Source: Branchiostoma floridae (taxonomy: Eukaryota > Chordata > Leptocardii > Amphioxiformes > Branchiostomatidae). From it: 64,000 bases of DNA. The notes beneath the pieces were generated by a model, which was not told the DNA's origin, searched no databases, and was given only the letters and a program-made list of their open reading frames with translations. Of this stretch, positions 26,384-38,300 are shown in pieces (position 1 is the first letter of the stretch; each line of letters opens with the position of its first letter). The position numbers were made by a program, and so were the translations under genes. The stretch covers positions 17,430,087 to 17,494,086 of the forward strand of contig NC_049996.1 in NCBI RefSeq assembly GCF_000003815.2, read 5' to 3'.

Positions 26384-29300
26384 CCCACAGAGGAAGGTTT
26401 GCGACCGTGCAGCGGTGTCTGGAGAAGATTGATTGATTGATTGACTGATTGATCCTACAGAGGAAGGTTTGCCACCGTGCAGCGGTGTCTGGAGAAGCTG
26501 TCTGGCCGGCTGCTGGCGGCGAGAACTGTCCGCCTCGACACGGCCGAGCAGCGCGAGAAAATCCTGCGGGAGGTGGAGATGATGCAGCAGCTGCATCATG
26601 GGAAACTGCTACAGCTGTACGACGCCTTCGAGCTGGACAGCAAAATCACCCTGGTGCAGGAGTTGTGAGTCCTCTCACCTTCTCATTTGCATATATGGGA
26701 AAATACCAAAAGTGACACTCAGAATACATTTTGCTCTAGCAAAGGGATTGGGGAGGTATGTACACGTAGGTGGCACTTTTGTGGCGAGAAAACAATCCCA
26801 AATGTTAGAAGCTCTGTGGAAGAAGTCTGATCAAAAATAAAACAGATGAAAGACATTATTTTGGCAGAGTTCCAGCGCTATAGTTCCAGGGTTGGCCGCT
26901 GACCTCCGAAAAGAGACCCCTGAACAAGGCCGAAGTCCCTGACTTCTGGGGTTTGTGCGCTACACGCGCGCAAAGCTGCTACTTCGGGGGAATACGCTAT
27001 CCCAGTTATAACCAGGCACGGAACACAGGGCATGTGTATGTGTGCCGGATATATCCAGTTTTGGCAGTTTAAGGGTTAAGACTACCAACCTGATGAAATT
27101 ATTCTTGGAATATCTCCTCTTCCCCAGCCTGGAAGGTGGTCCGCTGATGGAGCGTCTTCTGGAGCCTGAGTTCACCCAGACGGAGCGGGAGGCCGCCATC
27201 TTCATCCAGCAGGTGTGCGAGGGGCTGCAGTATATGCACGGCCAGCAGGTGGCGCACCTGGACCTGCGGCCGGAGAGCGTGATGTGCGCCGACAGGACGG
27301 GGTGTAGCATCAAGCTCCGCAACTTCGGCAGCGCGCGCCGCCTGCATCCGCGGGAAAACATCAGGTTTGGGAAAACTCCATTTTTCACATTTTGTCATCA
27401 TCTTATGTATTGGTAATAAGTAGCAAGCAACTCTAGCTCAGCCTTGGTACCATCTGGGTAGTAGTTCACTCCAATATATGTTCGCTTCTGCTACCCGTCT
27501 GGGGAACTCACTGTATATTCAAACTTTTTGGTGATGTCGTCAGTTGATGAGCGAATCAAGGAATGGGTTCTAGAGCGCTCAGGCACTCCAACACCTGTTC
27601 AAACACAGCAATCAGTTATTATAATAACCATTTCAAGTTTTTTGGGTAGCAGAAGCAAAGTTAACATAACATATGGAAGGTAGCTAACTATTGCCCGGAT
27701 GGGACCAAAATCTGGACAAGAATTTGAAATTCCAGGCGTTAGAATCGGAGTGAGTGAATGACAATGTCTGACTGTCCGTATGACTTCTTATCCTGCAGAG
27801 TGAAGTTTGAGGCTCCAGAGTTCTGTGCTCCAGAGGTCGTGAACTTTGGGGTCATCTGGTTTGCTGCTGACATGTGGAGCTTGGGGGTCATGACCTATCT
27901 ACTGTAAGTTCAAAGTTCAAGTTTCCACCCATTTTGCATTCTTTTTTAAGTTGCCCGTGGAAGTGCAAGGTAGCTTCACTACGGCTCGTGTTTTTAGCCC
28001 GGGTCACCCCTTCTCTTCTCCATAATTGTACGAGGGGCGTGCAATTAGTAATGGTCCTGACCCATTTCCCATAGCAGGAGATTAATAAACCTTGGCACAG
28101 TTATTAGTCTTTCTCTTCATAGGAATCACCCAGAGTTATGCATTTCTCCCATCGTTTGATGCAGCTCTGGACACCGATTTTGTAGGACACCCCAGGTTGG
28201 TCCTCCAACTGATGCCTCATCAATGGCACAAGAGGGACGACCGAGTCTGGGAGCTGTTTCCACAGACTTCCAGCCACGTTTGAATTCAGGATGCCAGCGT
28301 TTTACAAGGTCATATGATGGGGCATCATCACCATAAGTTTCATTTATTTCATCAAAAGTCTTCTTTGGTGTGCGTCCTTTCAAATACAAAAACCGGATCA
28401 CTGCGCGACACTCAACTGGTTCCATTTCACACCTGGTCCATTTCGCACCTGACTAAGTTAAAACACCAATAAATCAGAAACCACAATTAGTTCAGAGCTG
28501 TCTTTTGCAACATAACCCATAGAGATATGAATTATTACACATACAAAATTTCATTTAGATCAGACAACTGGAAGTGGGTCAGGACCATTACTTATTGCAC
28601 GCCCCTCGTATCAGGTTCCTTTACGGGCAATCTTTCTTAATTCATTAATGAGAAATGATGGAAGGTCAAACAGCCAATTTAGCCAGGTGAAATACCTTAA
28701 CTCATGTTGATCATGTATCTACTACTAGGGCTGGGTACCGGTACAGAAAATTCAGGTCCAGGTCCGGTTCAGGTCCAAAGGATCAGGTCCAGGTCTGGAC
28801 CTGAACCTGGACCTGATGCAGTATGACTCATACCAATGGTCCATTTCACTACAAAGAAATCTGTTTGGTGGAGTATTAGACTTACACTGACGTTTTAAAA
28901 TCCTACAACGCTAACTGCACCTGTACGATTGACTGTAAAACTCTACTCTACTTCACTCTTGTTATTTTCTTCCACCTGCAAGCGTCAAAACGTGTGAATG
29001 CCTGACAAAATAATCTGTTAATTTTCTAATCGGTCCAACATCCGGCCCACCTAATTTTTTCAGGTCCGGTTTTTCTGGACCGGTCCAATAAGAAAAACCG
29101 GTTTTGTACCGGTACGCTGTACCGATACCCAGCCCTATTCACTACGGCTCGTGTTTTTAGCCCGGGTCACCCCTTCTCTTCTCCATAATTGTATCAGGTT
29201 CCTTCACGGGCATTCTTTCTTCATTCATTAATGAATGAATGAATGACCTTTATTGTACATTTGTGCTCAAACAAGCTAAGTACAGGTCGTAGCGCTAGTG

Positions 29301-32300
29301 ATAAGGTACAATTTTGACAAAAAAAGGTATCTTATCATCTCTACATATGCTAATACAGTCAAGTATGTACAAGTTCAACTTCTTCTCGCTTCTTAAAACA
29401 GTTATAAACATAAGGACAAATGGAATCAATAATATATGGCTTATCTAATTGCATGAGAAGTATAAATTTTTCCGTGGTATTCAAGTATCGGAAATTTGGG
29501 AACATAAGTTGTATATTTTCAAAAAGGACGTTTCTTTCGTTTAATGAGACATGATGGAAGGTCAAAATGCCAATTTAGCCAGGTAAAAAATACCTTAACT
29601 CAGGTTGATTATGTATCTGCTACCTTATCTGTAATGATGTTGTGAGACAAACACCGAGAATGTGAGTGGGTGGTGAAACCAAGTGTACACTGACTCCAGG
29701 AAGAGTAGTGTTACGATGTACACTAATGAAAATCTTAATAAAACAAACAAACAAACAAACACGTACCTCACTTCCATGACAGGCTGTGCGGAGTTTCTCC
29801 GTTCGCGGGGAAGTCGGACCTGGCGACCTTACGGAACATCATCCGCGGGAACATCGACATGACGCGGGAGGGAGTCAGCAAGAGCTCTGAGGAGGCCAGG
29901 GACTTCTTAAGGGGGCTGCTGGCACAGAGCAAGGAGTAAGACATTCTGTACTTTTCTTAAGATTCACTAAGTCTTAAGAGTTTCCATTGGTGAAGAGGCC
30001 AGGGACTTCTTAAGGGGGCTGCTGGCACAGAGCAAGGAGTAAGACATTCAGACTTTGCTTACGATTCACTAAGTCTTAAGAGTTTCCATTGGTGAAGAGG
30101 CCAGGGACTTCTTAAGGGGCCTGCTGGCACAGAGCAAGGAGTAAGTCTTAGACATTCTGTACTTTTCTTAAGATTGACCAAGAGTTCCCACTGGTGAACC
30201 ATGATGTGGACTAACAAACTATGGAACCCTCTCAATGACAAATGTTTTCGTTTTGTATACAATCTTCAAGCTTTCAAAGCCATTTTCCCCCTTATGTCCC
30301 AGCATGATACTTTCCACCATCCATCAACTAAGTTCATTGCATAATAAAAGTGGTCAAAAGGCCTTGCATTGAACAAAACCCAATAAAGAAAGTAGGCAAT
30401 TGTGTTAAAGGTTCTGTGCGAAGACCAAATTTGGGGACACGCTTAGCAGACTGCAGGATCACTCCAGGCTATGTTTTTGAAGAACTGAATCTGTATAGGG
30501 ACACCCTTAGTAGACTGTTGGTTAACGCTAGTCTGTGTGTTTAAAGAACTGAATATACAACTGTAGGGACACCCTTAGTAGACTACAGGTTAACCCTAGT
30601 CTGTGTGTTTAAAGAACTGGATATACAACTGTAGGGACACCCTTAGTAGACTACAGGTTAACCCTAGTCTGTGTGTTTAAAGAACTGAATATACAACTGT
30701 AGGGACACCCTTAGTAGACTACAGGTTAACCCTAGTCTGTGTGTTTAAAGAACTGAATATACAACTGTAGGGACACCCTTAGTAGACCTCAGGTTAACCC
30801 TAGTCTGTGTGTTTGAAGAACTGAATCTGTATAGAGACACCCTTAGTAGACTGCAGGTTAACCCTAGTCTGTGTGTTTGAAGAACTGAATCTGTATAGGG
30901 ACACCCTTAGTAGACTGCTTGTTAACCCTAGTCTGTGTGTTTAAAGAACTGAATATACAACTGTAGGGACACCCTTAGTAGACTACAGGTTAACCCTAGT
31001 CTGTGTGTTTGAAGAACTGAATCTGTATAGGGACACCCTTAGTAGACTGCAGGTTAACCCTAGTCTGTGTGTTTGAAGAACTGAATCGGTATAGGGACAA
31101 CCTTAGTAGACTGCTGGTTAACCCTAGTCTGTGTGTTTAAAGAACTGAATATACAACTGTAGGGACACCTTTAGTAGACTGCAGGTTAACCCTAGTCTGT
31201 GTGTTTGAAGAACTGAATCTGTATAGGGACACCCTTAGTAGACTGCAGGTTAACCCTAGTCTGTGTGTTTGCAGGGCGAGGTACACCATCGAACAGTGCC
31301 TCCAGCACAGGTGGCTACAGGTGAGACATTGACATTCTTACATGTTCAAGTATCTCTGTCCAGTCAATGACTATAATCCTTTTATATTTACCTGGAGAAC
31401 AATTAGTGTAAAATTATTACATTCAGCAGGAAAGTCTTGATCATTGCTCCCTCTTGCCAAAACAATTCAGTATGTTAGACTGAGTTGAAAAATATCAATG
31501 GGAAGATCAACTTAAAAACAGTCTTAAGGCAAAGTCTGTACCCTGGTACACACAGTTTCAGGGACTTATTATAAGCAAATAGTCTGTATCTTTATCTGTA
31601 AAGCCTTTCAAAGTAGCGCCAGCTTCACAGGCACGCATCGCAGCAGCTGGTTATATTACACCAGACCTATCACACCCAACTTTTACACAATCTAAAATTC
31701 TAACTGTAAGCCCTGTTTAGAGCTATCAAATGCTGAAGATGCTGCTACAGTACTTTGTAGTAACTGTCCCCTACAAAGAGTTAAGAAATAGCTCAACACT
31801 TTCTCCCCCTTCCTTCAACACAGAGGGACAGGAAGAGCCCAGGGAACTACGTCGTGCCTAAACAGAACATCAAGGACTTCATGGCAAGGAGAAAATGGCA
31901 GGTAAAATGAACATCTTATTCTTCAAATGCCTCTGAAAGATCAACAGGTGTTTTGCCACCTGTTGTAAAGCTAGAAGTAATATGTTTCTGACTAAGAACC
32001 CCTTGGGGAAGGCCATTGACAGTCTAGGAAACAGAGACTGGTTTTCTCCTTGGTGCTGAATTGCTGTAACAAGTTTTCTGTATTTCTATTGCATGTGCTG
32101 TATTCCTTATTACCTGACTTGTATATGAACATGTATGGTAGCAACAATGTCATTGAAAAGAAGCAAAGTCTTGCTATATGGTCTGCTCTATAGTGCTGTG
32201 CAACTTCTTACTGTATACCAATTGTTATGTTATGTGTATGAACAATGATTATTATAGCAGCATTTCAGTTGAAATGAAGTGAAGTCTTGCAAGATGTATG

Positions 32301-35300
32301 TTGTTGAAATGTTAGGGCATTGCAGATTTTCTAAAAGAATCTTTTATAGTTTGTATTCTAGACTTTATAGTGTAATGAATGTATTTTGGATGTTGCTTAG
32401 ACGATTATTTTTTTATAGAAATGTAGGCTGAAGCGATAATGTTGTCTTGAATGTATATGTCGTGCTCAATGATATGTTAATGAAGCACCGACTTTTTTAG
32501 TCACTGCACTTGCACTGCACCATGTTGTACATGTTTTCTGCACTTTGCCTGAGTTTTGCAGTCGTGGCTTGTCCGCCCACCGTGCGGTGAAAGCCACACA
32601 CGTGTGTATAGCGCCCTCTATCTTCCCACAGGAGCACTTCAGGGGGTTGATGTCTGTGTGGACTAAGGTATCGTGGCTGTGAGGGTGTGTGCTTGTGACT
32701 AGTGCATGCAGGGGCAGTTTTTGTGTGCAAGCATGTTATTCTGACATAGAAGGATCAGAACCAGAGCTGTCTCTAGCTTTCAATTTTTTCCTTTCTACTC
32801 ATTGTTTGGGAGCCCATGTTGATAGTTTTTGTTTTTAAATCTGTCCTTTTAAGTTTAAAAATTCATTTTTGTTACTTTCATGTCAAGGAGTGCTGATGGT
32901 AGCGGTGGGTACAGAAAATTCAGGTTCAGTATCAGTCCAGCCCAATATGAACGGTTTACAGGTACCCATCGCTAGTAGACTGGTTGAAATTTTTGTCGGT
33001 CCCAACAAGCAAAATCAGTCCTTAGGGAAGGGAGGAGAACTGGAGACAGCTCTGATCAGCACCTGGTTATCTTTTGTTGGTTTGCTTTGACTTTTATTGA
33101 AGATATCAGTTTAGGTTTGTCACACGAGTTTCTGCACTGTCATGCCATGCTGATCACTTGTTTTGGCACCATTCTATCACGCCTCCCATTCCATCCTTCA
33201 CTCCCACCAGAAAATGAGAGCCATGAAACAGCTGGAGGCCCAGGGCAGTTCGCTGCAGGGTTTTTCAGGTGCCCGCCCCCTCGGCCAGATCACGCGCACT
33301 GCCTCTGTGTCCAGCATTGATTCTGGTTTGGATAAAGGACCCGATGCCAAGCTGAAGAAATCTGCCTCTATTCAGGATGTCACCACAGAGAAAGCCGGGC
33401 ACCCGAACGGGCCTGCTGCTGGGCAACACAAGACGACCCTAACAGTTCCGAGGCCCCCGCTGGTGAAGTCAAGGACGATTGAAGGGACAGCGCCAACAGA
33501 ACCTGCGACCCCGCCCCAGCTTGCCGTGGTACAAACGAAAGAAGCAGCGAAAATCGAAGTACCGAAAATTGTCAGCACCCCGACGTCAAAAAGAGCAGAA
33601 CTTTTGCCTCCCGATGTCCGCAGACCAGGACAGCTTTCTAAGTCAAGATCGTTCGACGTCTCTTCATCACAGCCTCAAATCCAGGTGTCTAAGATGCCCT
33701 CAGGGTCACAGCAAGTGCCTCAAAGTCAAGTCTCAGGAGGGCTTCTTAAACAAGCGTCGGCTGACGATGCCTTCATGCCTCCGTCTCAAGACGTGGTTGC
33801 CAGGACGACGACCCTTCCACGCAGAGAGCGACCCCACTCCATGGTTATCGAGCCAGCCTACCCCCCACCCCCGCAGAAGCAGAGACCTCTAAGTGACAGC
33901 GGGAGCTGGTTGCCGTCGGCGATGGTCGCGCCCGTCAGTCCACGAGGAGGAAACGTGAGTCCGGCAAAAGTCACGGTCATGTCCGGCCCGCTGCGGCCGG
34001 TACAGAAGTCAGCCTCGTTCGAGGTCATGGGGGTCGGGCGGGGTCAGACTCCAAGCCCAACTCCTGCAAAAATCACCGTCATCGCTAGCCCTGGTCCGAT
34101 GAAATCACCCACGGGGCATTTCTTCTCCCAAAGCCGTGACGAAAGCCCCGGTTCCGCTCAGCCTCCTCCGAAAATCGATCAGAAGGTTCCGCTGGACGTG
34201 CAGAAGCCGCAGACCGACCGTCAGCTGAAGACGCCGAGCCCCAAACGGCCGCGTACGCCGAGCCCCGCTCGTGTCGTGGTCACCTCTAGCCCCACTCCAA
34301 CCGGCAGCCCTGCGACATCGCCAAGGGAAGGACACCCGCCCAGCGCCAAGGTGCAGAAGTCAGGAGAACCACTCCCACAAACCAAACAGCAAAAACCTGA
34401 GATTCAAAAACCAGAGACTCAAAAACCTGAGACTCAAAAACCTGATGCAAAACAGCAAAAGGAGCCCTTTGCCAGCCGTCAGAAATCTCGCACGTCGCCC
34501 ACCAAACTCATGAAACAAAAGGCTGTGTCAAGCCGGCTCCAGAAACCAACGCTCGAAGACCCCAACATAAGCAAACCTGCACAGCCAAAAGTCGAAAAAC
34601 CAAAGGCACCACCACCTCCTGCAATTTCTGAAACTCCCCGCACCAAGCCACCTCCTCCTACCATAACTGAAACTCCCCCCTCACCTGGCTCACCGTCCAT
34701 GGCCTCTCCTTTCAGTTTCAAAAAAGCTGCCATATTGAAAGACAAGCCGTTGTCAGATCGTGCCAAGTCTTCTCCTTTCACCAAGGAAAAGGAAGCTGAC
34801 GTCTACAAAGACATGCCTCCTCTGGAGCAAACCAAACCATCTGTTGCGATGGAAACAAAACCTGCACCAAAAGATACCAAAAAGAAAGTCGCCCCATCCG
34901 TGCCAAAATCAGTGCCTGCTGTACCCGTAAGCAAACCTTCTATAGGACAAACCAAACCAAGCGTGCAGCCAAAAACACCCCAAGTGCCACAAACTACGAA
35001 AAAGGAGGTGTCAAAACCAACCTCTCCAGCTCTGAAACATGTCTCCAAAGTGCCCTCCAAGATTCCAGACGAGAGAAAAGCAGAGGAGAAGAAGACATCT
35101 CGAACAGAAGTGCCCAAAATGAAAGTTTCCTTCTCAGTGGAGGAGAAAGGACCGACGCCTGCACCAGGAAGGCTGGCCGTACCAAAACTTGTCAAAGCAA
35201 AGTCGCTCGACGATCGCTCCACAGTCGAAGCCAGGATGTCCAAGCCTCAGCTTCTCAAGAAATCCTCCTCCTTCGATGCTCCGGATGATAAGTCTCCTCT

Positions 35301-38300
35301 GGAGATCATCCTCCAGATGAGGAAGGGTCTAAGACCTGTCAAGAAGCAGCCAGTGAGAGCGCCGCTGGTCCACTCCAAGTCGGTTCCTGATGAGCTGAGT
35401 CAGATCACGCAGAAGATCCGAGGGGTGACGACAAAAGGCGGCGCCGAGAAACCAACTCCCGTCAAACCTACTCCCACTCCTACATTACGTAAATCTGCCT
35501 CGCTGGACCTCCCACGGATAACCGTGATCGAAAAACCGTCTCTGCAACCGATCAGGGAGAAGCCGGAAACCCCGCCGTCTACACCGCCAAAGCCGAAGGT
35601 ACACGTCGTTGCTGACCGCATGAAAGTGTCGCCAAGCAAAGAGGCCGAAACGAAAGCACCAGAAAAGTTCAAACCTCTCTTCGTGCGCAAAGCGGAACCA
35701 CCGAGCCAACTGAGGATTCCTCCTCACGTAAAGAAGCAGGAAGAGAAAAAAGAGCGTCCGGAGCTGAGCGAAGCACCTTCGGTCCTACAGCGTGCCAACC
35801 TGGCCATCTTCAAACAGGCCAAGCCTCTCAAGTTTAAGAAAACTCCATCCATGGAGGAGGCTGAGAGAGTGGAGCAACCCAAAGAGCGACGAAGGGCGCC
35901 GTTTGCCGAGTTGAGAAAGGTGCCCTCTGTGGAGAGAAGACAAGAGGAGCTAGAACAGAAAACTAAGGTAGAAAAGAGAGTATCTGTCGGTACAGAGAAA
36001 CAGAAGGTGGTAGAGAAAAGACCGCCAACAGAGGCGGGGAAGGAACTGGGCGTGGGGAAGGGACCAGACGCAGCTGTGCCAAAGCTCGAGAAGGCTGCAC
36101 CTGAGGTGAAGGAGAAAAAGGTGGATGAAAGAAAGGCTCCTGAAGTGGCAAGAAGAAAGAAAGGGGTGGAAGAAGTTAAGAAGGCTCCAGAGGTTCCTAA
36201 GATGGAGATTGCAGCTCCTCAAGAGGCAAAGAGAAGTCCAGAAGCTCCACGGAGGGAGGCAGGGTCTACCCCAGCCATCTCCACTGTGCCTGCAGAAGTA
36301 AGGAGATCCACGGAGTTGGTGTCTGTGGTGATCACGGCTTCAGCACAGGTGAGGGACAGTAAAATCATCTGTGTTATTATCTTGGAACCTGCTTGATACA
36401 AGAGTACTTGTTCTTTATAAAGTTGGCTTAAAATTTGTCAAACAGTAGTAGTAGTAAGAGTGAAATTCATTAAGTAACCTTCATTGTCAATTTTTGCCCT
36501 TTCTTTGCAACGTTTTATCTCATTTTACTGTAGATCTATATAAAGTTCACAGCAACTTTGACAAATTAAGGCAACTTCTAATAGGACGTAAGCATAATAT
36601 GAATGAACTTAGGAATCATGCATTCTACTGTCACAAAAAGTCATAAACATCAATTGTAATATCATCAGCTTAAAAAAGGTTATGTCGCAACTCTAATCTA
36701 ATACATTGAGGTGTCCTTTGCACACCCTTACACAGCCTGAAGAAGTGCTCCCAGCTGTATCACAGGTGACGGAGAGAGTAGTAGTGCCGCCTCAAGCAAG
36801 ACCGGCTTCCATCGCTCCCGCTGTTCCAGTTGCCATGGCAACAGAGAAACCAGCTGAGGAGAAGGCTAGGGAGCCAGTACCGAAACCAGTTCCTCCCAAG
36901 AGAGAGGTGGTGAAACCATCTCCATTATTATTAGGGAAGGTTGAAGAAGTTGAGAAAGTCTCTCCTAAGACATCCCCAGTGGCTAAGATGTCTCCACCAG
37001 CTAAGATGGTTCCTGAGAGGACCCCAACACCTCCTCCGTCCCCTAAGAAGTCACCCGTAGCTAAGATGGCACCCGGTTCACCCCAACCACCTGTGGAACA
37101 GCCGACTCCCCCATCGGCTCAAGTGGTTGCATCCATACAGAAGGAACCAGAACCAGCGCCAGCTACGAGGAAGGAACCACCCGAGGTGAGTAGGGGTGTA
37201 AACCAGTCATTTCTGAATGAGGCATCCAACATTAACTGATCATACAGTTTCTTAAAAAATAACAGAAGATATGAAGTTATATGTAAGGAAGGTCCGGTCA
37301 ATTTGGAAATTATAAAGAAGAAGTTTCAAAAGCATGTTTTGTGATTTTTGACCCAGTTCCGTTAACTTTCACAGCCAGCGCCCAAGCCGAAGCCTCCGGC
37401 CTTCTCCCGTGTGGCGGTCATGGAGGTCGCCAAGAGGACAGGGGAGGTCAGCAGCTTCTCATTGGCCACATATTCTGTTTCCGTGGCAACTGTTTCTGTG
37501 GCAACTGTTTCCATGGCAACTGTTACTAGGACAACCTTGCTTCCATGGCAACTGTTTCCATGGCGACTGTTTCCAGGGCAACTCTGTTTCCATGGCAATT
37601 CTATTTCTATCACAACCGACTCCATAAGAAATTTTGTAAGGAACGTAGGAAAATAGTTGAAAATGTTGCCATGGTAACAGGTGTCAGCTGTTCCCCTGTG
37701 CTTCTGTCTTCAGCCCTACCTTTAGTTAGTACTATATCTATTACAGTAATTGTTGTGTACACACTGCACCACCTCCCCCTCTCAGCTTCATGCTGCTATT
37801 AAAGTACTTACACCTGTTACTCTGTGTAACTGTTCATCCCGTCTCACAAGTTCCTTTCTCTCCTTTCTTGTAGAATTTCCACCTGTAGTTAGAAAGTACT
37901 AACTTTGCTTTCCTTTGTGCTACAGCTGAAAACTTTGTCCACTCTTTTGTCGTATATCTTATTTAATTCCTGACAAGTAGCATTTTCTCCCTCTCACTGT
38001 ACATTTGTATTGTCTTGCTTTCCCACATTGTAAAATGTATCATGTCCCAATGTTCAACACTTCTCTACTATGAAATGTTTTGCAAAATCAATGTATCAAT
38101 TTAGTGAAATATAGTTGCCTTTGAAGTATTGGTTTCATTCTTATATGTGTCCTTACTCCAAATTACTTAAAGTCACCAAATGTGAAAAAATTGGCATGCC
38201 TAACATTCAAATCACCTACCAAACATCAGGATGGTGTGTAGAAAAGAGAAAAATGACATGAACTTGTAGAACATTCTTAAAACCATGCATAAAGTTTATC

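Larger units (their letters stand above)
27975..28725. repeat. Tandem duplication copy A (contains a mariner-type insertion)
   Basis: TTCACTACGGCTCGTGTTTT and following sequence to CATAATTGTA, then (after the insertion) TCAGGTTCCTTTACGGGCAA to GTATCTACTAC, is matched by copy B at 29138-29610. Without its insert, copy A is about 170 bp. It carries the uninterrupted version of the site that is occupied by a LINE fragment in copy B. Confidence 0.85.

Noticed and set aside
26135-26599. 154-codon minus-strand frame rich in SINQSINQ
   Set aside because: Translation of GATT repeats plus antisense of the kinase exon copies.
30400-31274. CRISPR-like spaced repeat
   Set aside because: No distinct spacers; units are contiguous, lie in an intron of an animal gene and end at a splice acceptor.
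34803-36222. Minus-strand frames within exon 11
   Set aside because: Antisense shadows of a GC-rich coding exon; no independent motif and no codon signal.
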